Assembly: GCF_014779795.1 (NCBI RefSeq)
Contig: NZ_JACXZS010000003.1
Location: 305,654-369,653, forward strand
Source: Microbacterium helvum
GTDB lineage: Bacteria > Actinomycetota > Actinomycetes > Actinomycetales > Microbacteriaceae
Reading direction: 5' to 3'
DNA: 64,000 nt
Shown piece after piece: positions 52,579 to 61,007 of the stretch. Within the stretch, counting starts at the first letter, position 1. Every line of letters starts with the position of its first letter. The notes beneath the pieces were generated by a model, which was not told the DNA's origin, did not search any database, and saw only the letters and a list, made by a program, of their open reading frames with translations. Both the position numbers and the translations under genes were made by a program.

Positions 52579-53685
52579 ATGACATCGGCCGACCTTGGCG
52601 TGCGTATTCGCGAAGCCAGGGAACGCCGGGGGCTGAACCAAACTGATCTCGGTGAGCGACTGCAGTTGGATCGCACGATGGTGAACAAGATCGAGAACGG
52701 CACCCGGAAGGTCTCAGCCCTAGAACTCTCGCAGATCGCCGAGGCGCTCCGGGTCCGGATGGCATCGTTTTTCGCTGACCCCGTTCCCGCGATCGTCTCA
52801 CACCGTTCGTCGCAGGGGCTCGAGGTTGTCGACTCGCAAATCGACGCATCCCTGGAACAGCTAGTCGCCGACGTTGAACTTGTCCAAGAGCTGGGCGCTC
52901 TGCGCCGTCGAGAAGACCAAACGGATCAACTTGATGTGCCGCTGACTCCTGCGGACGCTGAGGCCATGGCTAGGCGAGCGCGGGAGTCCTTGGAACTTGA
53001 AGCCGACGCGCCCGCCAAGGACCTACAGCGCTTGTTTGGGGATGCAGGATTGCTGGTGTTCACCCGCGACCTCGGCACTGATACAGCTGATGCCGGCACA
53101 GTGCTATTGCGGGACGCTACTGGCGTCTCGATTGTCAACAGCGCGCAAAAGGTTGGAAGGCGGCGCCTCGCCGCAGTGCACGAGTTTGGGCATTTCCTCG
53201 TCTGCGACGACTACTCGATCGATTGGGACGTTACCGCCGGCGGTCAACAGACCGAAGCGCTGCTTGATCACTTTGCTCGCGCCTTCCTCTTGCCTGAGCA
53301 AGGATTGCGAGGCCTCTGGTCTCGCATGATGGACGATGGTCTGCGTGCCGCCGCAGTGGTTACAGCCAGCGCGTTCCGGGTTGATATGGCCACGCTTGCG
53401 CGCAGGCTCACCGATCTAGACATCGTGAACGGAACTCAGGCTGGCCAGATCCGTCAGTTCCGAACAACGAGCGCCGACATGATCGAGCATGATCTCCATT
53501 CACATGACGACATGGCCGGTACTACCCAGCCTCGGGTGTTCCAGCAGGCAGTGCTGCGTCTCGTACGGGATGAGCTGATTTCTGGCGCTCGGGCACTCGA
53601 GCTACTTTGGGGCACAGTCGACGAGACAGATCTCCCGACGCCACACATTGTCGTGGATTCCAACATCTGGCAGTTCGTTTCGTGA
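52570..53685 (+). CDS. XRE regulator fused to ImmA/IrrE metallopeptidase (antitoxin-like)
   Basis: A 371-aa protein. Residues 9-65 are a Cro/C1 HTH (IREARERRGLNQTDLGERLQLDRTMVNKIENGTRKVS). Residues ~150-280 are an ImmA/IrrE (COG2856) peptidase with zinc motif HEFGH at 204-208. In this class the HTH represses the operon and the peptidase half may act as or cleave the antitoxin. The stop overlaps the PIN gene start (GTGA). The ATG at 52570 lies in the palindromic operator. Confidence 0.9.
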   Translation: MTEMTSADLGVRIREARERRGLNQTDLGERLQLDRTMVNKIENGTRKVSALELSQIAEALRVRMASFFADPVPAIVSHRSSQGLEVVDSQIDASLEQLVADVELVQELGALRRREDQTDQLDVPLTPADAEAMARRARESLELEADAPAKDLQRLFGDAGLLVFTRDLGTDTADAGTVLLRDATGVSIVNSAQKVGRRRLAAVHEFGHFLVCDDYSIDWDVTAGGQQTEALLDHFARAFLLPEQGLRGLWSRMMDDGLRAAAVVTASAFRVDMATLARRLTDLDIVNGTQAGQIRQFRTTSADMIEHDLHSHDDMAGTTQPRVFQQAVLRLVRDELISGARALELLWGTVDETDLPTPHIVVDSNIWQFVS

Positions 53686-54221
53686 CGGACCTTCGCCCTG
53701 GGCTCGTGTTCGATACCGGGCCCCTGCGGCACTTCGCGCTGCAGGGTTGGCTCGGCGTGCTCAAGTACCTCAGTCGGGATCATGACGTGATGATTCCCGA
53801 CACGGTGGAGATCGAGCTCAGGGAACAGAGCCAGACTGACGCCGCACTTCGCTTAGTCCTTGAAGCAGACTGGATCACCGTCGACCGCAGCACGGACCTC
53901 GCGTACCTCCAAGAGTTCGCCAGGTTCGAGCGTTTGCTTGCCGCGGGCGGCAGGAACAGGGGGGAGTGCGGCGTCTTGGCTCTCGGGACGGCTCGCGGTC
54001 ATCAGCTCATCATCGACGACAGGGTGGCGAGCAATCACGCCCGGCGTGCCGGGCTGAATTGCCGCGGCACGCTCGCACTGCTCTGTGATGCGATCCGCGA
54101 CAAGAAGCTCACCGTGGCGATGGTCTCGGACCTTGCCGATGATCTCCTGACAGGCGAATACCGGTTGCCCTTCGAAAAGGGAAGGTTCGCTCAGTGGGCC
54201 GACGAGAACGGTCTCATCTAA
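53682..54221 (+). CDS. PIN-domain ribonuclease-like toxin
   Basis: A 179-aa PIN fold: LVFDTGPLRHFAL supplies the first Asp (D11), RNRGECGVLALG the central Glu (E95), and HQLIIDDRVASNHARR the C-terminal Asp pair (D112-D113). PIN proteins cleave RNA with metal ions. The GTG start overlaps the stop of the XRE-peptidase gene. This XRE-Zn-peptidase/PIN pairing was predicted as a toxin-antitoxin type from comparative genomics. Confidence 0.85.
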   Translation: MTDLRPGLVFDTGPLRHFALQGWLGVLKYLSRDHDVMIPDTVEIELREQSQTDAALRLVLEADWITVDRSTDLAYLQEFARFERLLAAGGRNRGECGVLALGTARGHQLIIDDRVASNHARRAGLNCRGTLALLCDAIRDKKLTVAMVSDLADDLLTGEYRLPFEKGRFAQWADENGLI

Positions 54222-54350
54222 CAGTCAAGCGGTAACGCAGCGGTAACGGAATTTCTGCGGGACCCCGTTTTCGGGTGTGCGCACATGTGGCCAACTTCCG
54301 CGGAATCACGCGGATCTCGCCTGTCCACCCGGCATCCACTGGCCTGCGAT

Positions 54351-54378
54351 GTGGGTTCAAATCCCACCGTCACCGCCA
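54351..54378 (+). repeat. attR (displaced copy of tRNA-Ser 3' end)
   Basis: 28 nt identical to 42359-42386. It lies 130 nt after the PIN gene and marks the right end of the element. Confidence 0.93.
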
Positions 54379-54380
54379 AT

Positions 54381-54427
54381 CGAAACCCACTCAAACTCAT
54401 CAGACTGATGAAGCTGAGTGGGTTTCG
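54381..54427 (+). terminator. Original tRNA-Ser terminator, displaced by the element
   Basis: Perfect 13-bp stem CGAAACCCACTCA with its complement at 54415-54427, with a smaller TCATCA/TGATGA stem inside. It directly follows attR, where the tRNA gene ended before integration. Confidence 0.8.
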
Positions 54428-54881
54428 CTCTGTCTGGACTCTATTCAGTTGTTGCCAGGTTGTTGCTATTGACCTGGGATTCGTCCGTCACGACCGTTGA
54501 TCACGGCTTGGGGTGTCCCGCTTGCGGGTCCGTGATCGACTGAGCACTCTGCCGGGATCCGCGTGATTCCGCGGTTCCATGGCAACGGATTGGCAACACC
54601 TCCGGAGCTCCGAACTCCCAGTCTTCCGTCGCGGCCGACAGCACTTTCGAACTGATTGCCGGTGGGATCGAGTCCCACGATCGAATCGAAGGGTGTGATC
54701 AGTTCGAGCAGTCCTGATCAAGTCAATGGGGTGGTGGTGCTCCTGCTTGTGCCCGTATATGGGCCTGCTTTCGAAGGGGCCATGCAGCGGCCCCGGACGA
54801 TCAGAGCGAGATTGCTTGTGCCACGATGGCGATGCGTGGCCCGAATTGCGGCGAAGATCGATCCGCGGCGGCGCGCTGTGG
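54428..54881. other. Non-coding flank with tRNA-like T-arm fragment
   Basis: No gene seen. It includes the right arm of the 19-bp inverted repeat and, near 54661-54678, GTGGGATCGAGTCCCAC, which resembles a decayed T arm and may mark an older att site. Confidence 0.35.
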
Positions 54882-55192
54882 CTACTCGATCGGGAACAAG
54901 CCGATGTACAGGTCGCGTGCGCGGTCAGAACCGTCGGCGAGATCGTCGATGTCTAGCTTGACGGCGCCGACCGCCTGATTGATCCCAAGCCTCGTGATAT
55001 CGATCGCCGATACGGTGCGGTCACGGCTAAGACACCGTACAGTTCCGCCAGTGCCCGAAGCCCACGCTTCGAGAACGCTATGCGGCAGCTTGTTGAACGC
55101 GGCCAGCGTCGCCGGGGAACTCGCGCGTGAGCGTCAGGAACGTAGTCTCATCCGGCTCGAAGTGGGCTCGAGCTGCGCACCCTTGGGCGGCT
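54882..55192 (-). pseudogene. Frameshifted gene remnant, C-terminal part
   Basis: On the minus strand, one frame reads AHFEPDETTFLTLTREFPGD and is then continued in another frame by LAAFNKLPHSVLEAWASGTGG and TVSAIDITRLGINQAVGAVK, ending DRARDLYIGLFPIE at a TAG (54882-54884). The two halves join through a shift near 55115. The protein is not recognised and no start is present. It is a chromosomal remnant beside the insertion site. Confidence 0.5.
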
Positions 55193-55408
55193 GAACTCTC
55201 ATCGGGAGGTGACGCGGTCTTCAGGCATGCTCGCCTGGGCTGCATCGGGACCCCGTTCCCTGGACCTGACGTTCCGTTGACCTAGAGGGCAGCCTCGATG
55301 GAAGCTGCTCGGGCGGTCGATGTCGCGCGGGCGTGTTGCCCCTTTTGGCGGAACGTGAGCACGCGCCGCAAGCGCTTGCAATTCTGCGGACTCAGATTGA
55401 GTTTGGTC

Positions 55409-55451
55409 TTGACACTCGATGCCAGCAGGTTGTTGTATCGGTTTAGTAAAC
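55409..55451 (+). promoter_or_regulatory. Promoter and LacI-type operator of the maltodextrin operon
   Basis: TTGACA (55409-55414), 18-nt spacer, TTGTAT (55433-55438), then GTTTAGTAAAC (55441-55451), an 11-nt palindrome with one central base. It is suited to the LacI-family regulator at the end of this operon. The region from 55193 to here contains nothing else recognisable. Confidence 0.6.
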
Positions 55452-55505
55452 GTGCACCTCGGTGGCCAGGATGTACATCGGACAGAGAAGTCAGGATGGT
55501 AGCTC

Positions 55506-56009
55506 ATGTTGAATTCCCCGACGCAGGCGCGCTCCAGCGCCCGCATTCGTCGCTGGTTGGCCGCCGCAACGGAGCTTGCACTTCTGGACGGTGCATTCGT
55601 GGCGCGGGTGGTTGCCGCTCCCGCCTTTGCGGATCCCCTGCCGTCGCCAGGTCCGCTCGCCGAGGGTGATGACATCTATCAGGTCCTCGTGGACCGCTTC
55701 AAGGACGGTGACACCACGAACAACGACCAGGGCGCCGGTGAATACGACACCAACGACCTTGGCTATCACCACGGGGGCGACTGGGCGGGGCTGACGGAAG
55801 AGCTCGACTACATCGCGGACCTCGGTATCACCGCAAACTGGCTCTCCCCGGTATCCGAGCAGCAGCCGCTCTCCCGCGATGGCCTCGAGCGCATCCCCGA
55901 TGGCGAGACCTTCGAGTTCAAACCCTTGATCGACGACGTCACCTGGTCGACGGGGGGCAACTACACGGGCACAGGCGGAGACGTGATCGACATCTATCCG
56001 ACCTTCTAG
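55506..56009 (+). pseudogene. Secreted alpha-amylase with internal deletion (GH13 start joined to CBM20 end)
   Basis: A 167-aa frame. Signal peptide to about residue 42 (AFADP), then the first GH13 strands: DDIYQVLVDRFKDGDTTNND and GGDWAGLTEELDYIADLGITANWLSPV. At SEQQ the sequence jumps to PDGETFEFKPLIDDVTWSTGGNYTGTGGD, the end of a CBM20 starch-binding domain. All GH13 catalytic residues and most of both domains are lost. The frame is intact across the join, so the deletion was in frame, but the product cannot be an active amylase. Confidence 0.7.
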
Positions 56010-56012
56010 CCC

Positions 56013-56062
56013 CAATCGACCCCGCCCGGGCGGCGTAGCCGCAATCGACGCCGCCCGGGCGG
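56013..56062. repeat. Tandem GC hairpins
   Basis: Two 21-nt units, each CAATCGAC followed by the palindrome CCGCCCGGGCGG (first unit has one base change before it), 29 nt apart. They probably act as terminator or attenuator between the truncated amylase and the glucosidase gene. Confidence 0.6.
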
Positions 56063-56087
56063 CCCCCGACAGAATCAGGACAACCCG

Positions 56088-57944
56088 ATGACACCGACCA
56101 TCGAGTCACACGCCGCCGGCCCAAAGATTCCATCCACTGATGAGTCACGCGCGGAGCAGATCGTGACGCCCTCCACCGCCACACGCTGGTGGGAGGACGC
56201 CGTCGTCTACCAGATCTACGTCCGCTCATTCCGAGACAGCAACGGAGACGGGATCGGCGATCTCCCCGGCATCCAGGCGGCGCTTCCCGATCTCGCGTCC
56301 CTCAGGGTCGACGCCATCTGGTTGAACCCCTGCTACACATCGCCGCAGCGGGACCACGGCTACGACATCGCCGACTACTTCGCGATCGATCCCGCATACG
56401 GCACGGTTGACGACCTCACCCGACTGGTCGAGGATGCGCACGCCTGCGGCATCCGGGTCCTGATGGATATGGTCGCGAATCATTGCTCCGACCAGCATGC
56501 TTGGTTCCGGGCCGCGGTGGCGGCGGCTCCGGGCAGCCCCGAACGGGAACGATTCATCTTCCGCGACGGCCGTGGCGTCGACGGGGAGCAGCCGCCGAAC
56601 AATTGGCAGAGCGTCTTCGGCGGGCCGGCCTGGACGCGTGTCGTCGAAGCGGACGGCCGACCCGGACAGTGGTACCTTCACGCGTTTGACCGAGCCCAGC
56701 CGGACTTCAACTGGAGGAACCCGGAGGTGGCCGCATACTTCGACGAGGTGCTCACGTTCTGGTTCGAACTGGGCGTGGACGGGTTCCGGATCGACGTGGC
56801 GCACGGCCACGTCAAGTCGGTCGAACTCGCTGACTGGCCCGGCGCCGAGGATGGCTCTGGCGGCCACAACTACGACATGTGGGACCAGCCCGAAGTTCAC
56901 GAGATCTTCCGCTCCTGGCGGGCGATCGGCGACCGTCATGCCGACCCGAAGTACTTCGTCGGCGAGATCTGGGTCCCGTCGGTCGAACGGCTTGGCGCGT
57001 ATCTCCGCCCCGACGAGCTGCACCAGGCGTTCAGTTTTGAGCTTCTCGTGCAGCCCTGGGACGGCCCTCGCCTGCGTGACGCGATCGAGACCGGGCTGGC
57101 CACCGCTTCGGCGGACGGAGGTGCGCCAGCCTGGACGCTCTCGAACCACGATGTGCACCGGACGGTGACGCGGTACGGGCAGGAGCAATCGCTCGATGCA
57201 CCGGAACCTACTGACATGATCGCGGCGGCCCGCCGCCGCGGAGCTGTGGACGTCGACCTCGGCACTCGCCGGGCACGCGCCGCGGCGGCGCTCCTGCTCG
57301 CACTCCCTGGCACCGCATACCTGTATCAGGGGGAGGAACTCGGCCTCCCCGAGGTTCTCGACCTGCCCGACAGCGCGCGACAGGATCCGATCTGGCTGCG
57401 CTCCGCCGGACGCGAGCTCGGCCGAGACGGATGCCGCGTTCCTCTGCCGTGGACGGCAGGAGATCCGAACTTCGGCTTCACCCCTCCGGATTCCGCGGCG
57501 CCGTGGCTCCCCCAACCGGAGTGGTTCGGGGCCTTCGCCGCCGACACACAGCGGGAGCACCCTGAGTCGACGCTCCGCCTCTATCAGCGGCTCGTTCACG
57601 AGCGCCGGGCACTGTTCGGGGGTTGCGAATCGATGAGCTGGCTGGAGACCGGCGACTCGCAGTTGCTCGCGTTCACGCGAGGCGCCGGGGCATGCGTCGT
57701 CAACCTGGGCGCCGAGCCGGCGACGATCCCCTCGGAGTGGGGCCTCGGTCCCGTGATCGTGTCCACAGCAACTTCCGAGGCCGACAGCGATGTCGTCCCG
57801 GTCGAAAGCGCGGCTTGGTTCGCGCTCAGCCCCGCGCGTGCAGATGCGGCTGCCCACGCGACCCCCAGAGCCGGCTTCGGCTCACAAGCACCACACCTGC
57901 ACACCCCTGGCGCACTAGCGCCGCTTCAACCCAAGGAGCAATGA
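56088..57944 (+). CDS. GH13 alpha-glucosidase (oligo-1,6-glucosidase type)
   Basis: A 618-aa cytoplasmic enzyme. WWEDAVVYQIYVRSFRDSNGDGIGDLPGI is the standard GH13_23/30 start; DMVANHCSDQHAWF is region I, GFRIDVAHG region II (nucleophile Asp), VGEIWV region III (acid/base Glu) and LSNHDVHR region IV. It has the extended C-terminal beta domain and a disordered tail. It breaks imported maltodextrins to glucose. The stop overlaps the binding-protein start. Confidence 0.93.
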   Translation: MTPTIESHAAGPKIPSTDESRAEQIVTPSTATRWWEDAVVYQIYVRSFRDSNGDGIGDLPGIQAALPDLASLRVDAIWLNPCYTSPQRDHGYDIADYFAIDPAYGTVDDLTRLVEDAHACGIRVLMDMVANHCSDQHAWFRAAVAAAPGSPERERFIFRDGRGVDGEQPPNNWQSVFGGPAWTRVVEADGRPGQWYLHAFDRAQPDFNWRNPEVAAYFDEVLTFWFELGVDGFRIDVAHGHVKSVELADWPGAEDGSGGHNYDMWDQPEVHEIFRSWRAIGDRHADPKYFVGEIWVPSVERLGAYLRPDELHQAFSFELLVQPWDGPRLRDAIETGLATASADGGAPAWTLSNHDVHRTVTRYGQEQSLDAPEPTDMIAAARRRGAVDVDLGTRRARAAAALLLALPGTAYLYQGEELGLPEVLDLPDSARQDPIWLRSAGRELGRDGCRVPLPWTAGDPNFGFTPPDSAAPWLPQPEWFGAFAADTQREHPESTLRLYQRLVHERRALFGGCESMSWLETGDSQLLAFTRGAGACVVNLGAEPATIPSEWGLGPVIVSTATSEADSDVVPVESAAWFALSPARADAAAHATPRAGFGSQAPHLHTPGALAPLQPKEQ

Positions 57945-59212
57945 TGCACCGCAGAACACTCACCATCGCTGCGATCGGCGCAGCCGCCGGTCTACTCGCG
58001 CTCTCCGGCTGCAGCGCCGCCGGCGACGGCGGCAGCGACGTGACCGAGGTCACTGTCTGGCACTACTGGGACGGCACCAACGCCGACACCTTCGACGCCA
58101 TGGCCGACGAGTACAACGCCGCCCATCCGGACGTGAAGATCAGCGCGTCGAACGTGCCGAACGCCGACTTCCTCACCAAGCTACGAGCCTCGGCGACCTC
58201 GAAGACGCTCCCGGACATCGCGATCGGCGACCTCGTCTGGGTGCCGCAGATCGAACAGATCGGCTCGCTCGCCGATCTGTCCGACCTGCTCCCGGAAGCC
58301 ACGATCGCTGACATCAACCCGGCGCTCACCTCCTTCGGGACGATCGATGGGAAGCAGGTTTCTGTCCCGGTGTCGGCGAACAACCTCGCTTACATGTACA
58401 ACAAGACCTTGTTCGAAGAGGCGGGTCTCGACCCGGAGCAGCCACCGACGACGTGGGAGGAGCTCATGGCCACGGGCAAGGCGGTGCTTGAGAAGACCGG
58501 GAAGCCCGGCTACGACCTGTTCACGCAGGCGGGCGACAACGGCGAGGGCTTGACCTGGAACTTCCAGGTCAACCTCTGGCAGGCCGGCGGCGAGTTCCTC
58601 ACGGAAGACAATTCTGCGGCCGCGTTCAACACGCCCGAGGGTCAGAAGGCGCTGCAGTTCTGGGTCGACCTCATCGATTCCGGCGTGAGTCCGTATGCCA
58701 AGTGGGGCGAGTTCGAGAAGGGCCAGGGCGGTTCCGCACAGGAAGGCTCGTGGATGGTCGGCATCTGGGCTGCCGACCCGCCGTTCGATTTCGGTGTGGC
58801 GAAGGCCCCGTACCCCAGCGACGGAGTCCCCGCGACGAACCTCGGCGGCGAACAGGCAATGGTCTTCGACAACTCCGACGACGAGACGAAGGCCGCTGCA
58901 GATTTCCTCGCTTGGTTCCTCGAGCCTGAGCAGGTCACGAGCTGGAGCGAAGCGACGGGCATGCTCCCCGTCACGAACTCCGTGGCGACGAGCAGCGACT
59001 ACTTGGACTGGGTGAACACCTCAGAACCGCGACTGCTGCCCTTCGTCGAGCAGATGGCCGACGCACACGCCCGCCCGAACACCCCGCTGTACCCGAAGAT
59101 CTCTCTCGCCTTCGCGCAGGAGATCGAGACAGCACTGAGCGGGCAGGTGAGCGTGGAGGATGCTCTCGCGAACGCCGAGGATGCCGTCAACGACGTCATC
59201 GCGAAGGGTTGA
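57944..59212 (+). CDS. Maltodextrin-binding lipoprotein
   Basis: A 422-aa substrate-binding protein with lipobox LALSGC (Cys 23). VTVWHYWDGTNADTFDAMADEYNAAHPDVKI and LTWNFQVNLWQAGGEFL, GSWMVGIWAADPPFD are normal for the MalE/UgpB fold. The second of two consecutive ATGs (57944) is preferred, 5 nt after AAGGAG. Specificity is inferred from the flanking GH13 genes. Confidence 0.92.
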   Translation: MHRRTLTIAAIGAAAGLLALSGCSAAGDGGSDVTEVTVWHYWDGTNADTFDAMADEYNAAHPDVKISASNVPNADFLTKLRASATSKTLPDIAIGDLVWVPQIEQIGSLADLSDLLPEATIADINPALTSFGTIDGKQVSVPVSANNLAYMYNKTLFEEAGLDPEQPPTTWEELMATGKAVLEKTGKPGYDLFTQAGDNGEGLTWNFQVNLWQAGGEFLTEDNSAAAFNTPEGQKALQFWVDLIDSGVSPYAKWGEFEKGQGGSAQEGSWMVGIWAADPPFDFGVAKAPYPSDGVPATNLGGEQAMVFDNSDDETKAAADFLAWFLEPEQVTSWSEATGMLPVTNSVATSSDYLDWVNTSEPRLLPFVEQMADAHARPNTPLYPKISLAFAQEIETALSGQVSVEDALANAEDAVNDVIAKG

Positions 59213-59220
59213 CGCGTTCC

Positions 59221-60189
59221 GTGACATTGACCACTACCGCTCGCCCGGGACGTATGCGCGTCCCGGGCGGGACCCCTAGCGCCACACGAACATCCAGACC
59301 GCGACGGGATCGCCGCTACGAGCGCGAGCAAGTCCTCACCGCGGCGCTCTTCCTTCTCCCAGCCCTCGCCGTGATCGGCGTGTTCGTGCTCTACCCGATC
59401 GTCTCTGCCGGCTACATCAGCCTGACCTCCTGGAACGGCTTCGATCCGGTGAAGGAGTTCGTCGGCCTGGACAACTACATCCGCCTCGCCCAGGACCCCG
59501 AGTTCTGGAATAGCCTGTTCGTGACGTGCATCTACGCGGTCGGCGTGTGTCTGCTCTCGGTCGCGTCTGGCCTCACGATCGCCCTGCTCCTGGATGCGCC
59601 TCTTCGCGGTCGCGGGTTCTACCGTGGTGTGTATTTCCTTCCAGCCGTGACGTCCTCCGTTGCCGCTGCGATCGTGTGGAAGTACATGCTCGATCCGGCT
59701 GGCCTCGTGAACGCGCTGCTCGCGCAGATCGGCATCGAGGGCCCGAACTGGCTACAGGACCGCTGGCTCGCTCTCGGCGCACTCACGCTGCTCACCGTGT
59801 GGAAGAACCTGGGCTTCAACGCCGTGCTCTACCTGACCGCCCTGCAAGCGCTCCCGCAAGGCGTCTTCGAAGCGGCGCAGCTCGACGGGGCGAACCTGGC
59901 CCAACGGCTCCGCTTCCTCACGATCCCTCTGCTCGCGCCGATGACCTTCTTCGTCGTGGTGCAGGCGCTCATCACCAGCTTCCAGGCGTTTGACCTCGTG
60001 TACGTGCTGACCGGTGGTGGTCCACAAGGCGGCACCGAGGTGCTCGGCATGCTCATGTATCGGGAGGCGTTCCGGCTCGGCGACTTCGGGTACGGCACCG
60101 CGATCGCGTTCGTCACTTTGTTCCTCGTGCTCGGCGTCACGCTCGTGCAGTGGCGCGCGTCGGGATCAGGAAGGTCGTCACTCCGATGA
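59221..60189 (+). CDS. ABC permease, MalF type
   Basis: A 322-aa permease with six helices; EAA loop LPQGVFEAAQLDGANLAQRLRFLTIPLLAP. The N-terminal 35 residues are basic and disordered. The start is uncertain: GTG at 59221 (used here) or TTG at 59209, which abuts its ribosome site. The stop overlaps the next start. Confidence 0.9.
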   Translation: MTLTTTARPGRMRVPGGTPSATRTSRPRRDRRYEREQVLTAALFLLPALAVIGVFVLYPIVSAGYISLTSWNGFDPVKEFVGLDNYIRLAQDPEFWNSLFVTCIYAVGVCLLSVASGLTIALLLDAPLRGRGFYRGVYFLPAVTSSVAAAIVWKYMLDPAGLVNALLAQIGIEGPNWLQDRWLALGALTLLTVWKNLGFNAVLYLTALQALPQGVFEAAQLDGANLAQRLRFLTIPLLAPMTFFVVVQALITSFQAFDLVYVLTGGGPQGGTEVLGMLMYREAFRLGDFGYGTAIAFVTLFLVLGVTLVQWRASGSGRSSLR

Positions 60190-61007
60190 ATCCACATCGC
60201 AGACTCGCGCTCGGTCGCCACCTCATTCTCATCCTGGGGGCGGGATTCGTCGTCGTCCCGTTCCTCTGGATGTTCACCACCTCGCTGCAGAGCCGCGCCG
60301 AGACGTACACGAACACGTCGATCCTGCCGACCTCGTGGCACTGGGAGAACTACCTCCACGCGTGGGAGGCTGCACCTTTCGGACAGTACTACCTGAACAG
60401 CATCATCATGGCCGTCGGGATCGTGACGGGACACCTCGTGCTCGATGCCTTGGCCGCATACGCCTTCGCCCGGCTCGACTTCCCGTTCAAGAACGCGATC
60501 TTCGTGATCCTGCTGGCCGCGCTGATGATCCCCACATTCGTGACCATCATCCCCGCGTACGCGATCGTCGCAGACCTAGGTTGGATCGACAGCTACGCCG
60601 GCCTCATTGTGCCGCGTCTCGCCGATGTCTTCGGAATCATCCTGCTCCGCCAGTACTTCGCCTCGATCCCCATGGAGCTGGAGGAGGCGGCGCGCATCGA
60701 CGGATGCAGCCGCATCGGTACGTTCTTCCGGATCATTGTGCCTCTGTCCACACCGGCATTCGCCACCCTCGCCATCTTCAGCTTTCTCTTCGCGTGGAAC
60801 GACTTCCTCTGGCCTCTGCTGGTAACGAACACCGACGAACTACGCACGATCCAGATCGGGCTCGCGTCCTTCGTCGGGCGCTACGGGACAAGCTGGAACT
60901 ACCTGATGGCCGGGACCCTGACAGCGACGATCCCGAGCATCGTCGTCTTCCTCTTCTTCCAACGCGCACTCGTGCGCGGAATCGCCTCAACCGGATTGAA
61001 AGACTGA
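60186..61007 (+). CDS. ABC permease, MalG type
   Basis: A 273-aa permease with six helices; EAA loop IPMELEEAARIDGCSRIGTFFRIIVPLSTP. The ATG overlaps the preceding stop by 4 nt and its own stop shares one base with the next start. No ATPase is encoded here. Confidence 0.93.
   Translation: MNPHRRLALGRHLILILGAGFVVVPFLWMFTTSLQSRAETYTNTSILPTSWHWENYLHAWEAAPFGQYYLNSIIMAVGIVTGHLVLDALAAYAFARLDFPFKNAIFVILLAALMIPTFVTIIPAYAIVADLGWIDSYAGLIVPRLADVFGIILLRQYFASIPMELEEAARIDGCSRIGTFFRIIVPLSTPAFATLAIFSFLFAWNDFLWPLLVTNTDELRTIQIGLASFVGRYGTSWNYLMAGTLTATIPSIVVFLFFQRALVRGIASTGLKD

Larger units (their letters stand above)
42359..54378. mobile_element. 12.0-kb integrative mobilizable element in tRNA-Ser
   Basis: The element lies between two identical 28-nt copies of the tRNA-Ser 3' end. 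It encodes a tyrosine integrase, an excisionase-like HTH protein, a MobV-like relaxase, a rolling-circle Rep with helicase, and cargo (truncated restriction-modification gene, HAD/SAK gene, XRE-metallopeptidase/PIN pair). There are no conjugation (T4SS/FtsK-type) or phage structural genes, so it would need a helper for transfer. By eye its base composition is lower in GC than the flanks. Confidence 0.92.
54298..54574. repeat. 19-bp inverted repeat flanking attR
   Basis: CCGCGGAATCACGCGGATC (54298-54316) has its exact complement at 54556-54574. One arm lies in the element and the other in the flank, with attR and the tRNA terminator between. Confidence 0.75.

Noticed and set aside
54351..54378. 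Second tRNA-Ser gene
   Set aside because: Only the 28-nt 3' end is present; it is the attachment-site duplicate.
42359..54378. Prophage interpretation of the integrated element
   Set aside because: There are no capsid, portal, terminase, tail or lysis genes; Rep and Mob genes indicate a plasmid-like element.
54661..54678. tRNA-like T arm
   Set aside because: No acceptor or anticodon stem can be built around it; kept only as a possible old att remnant.
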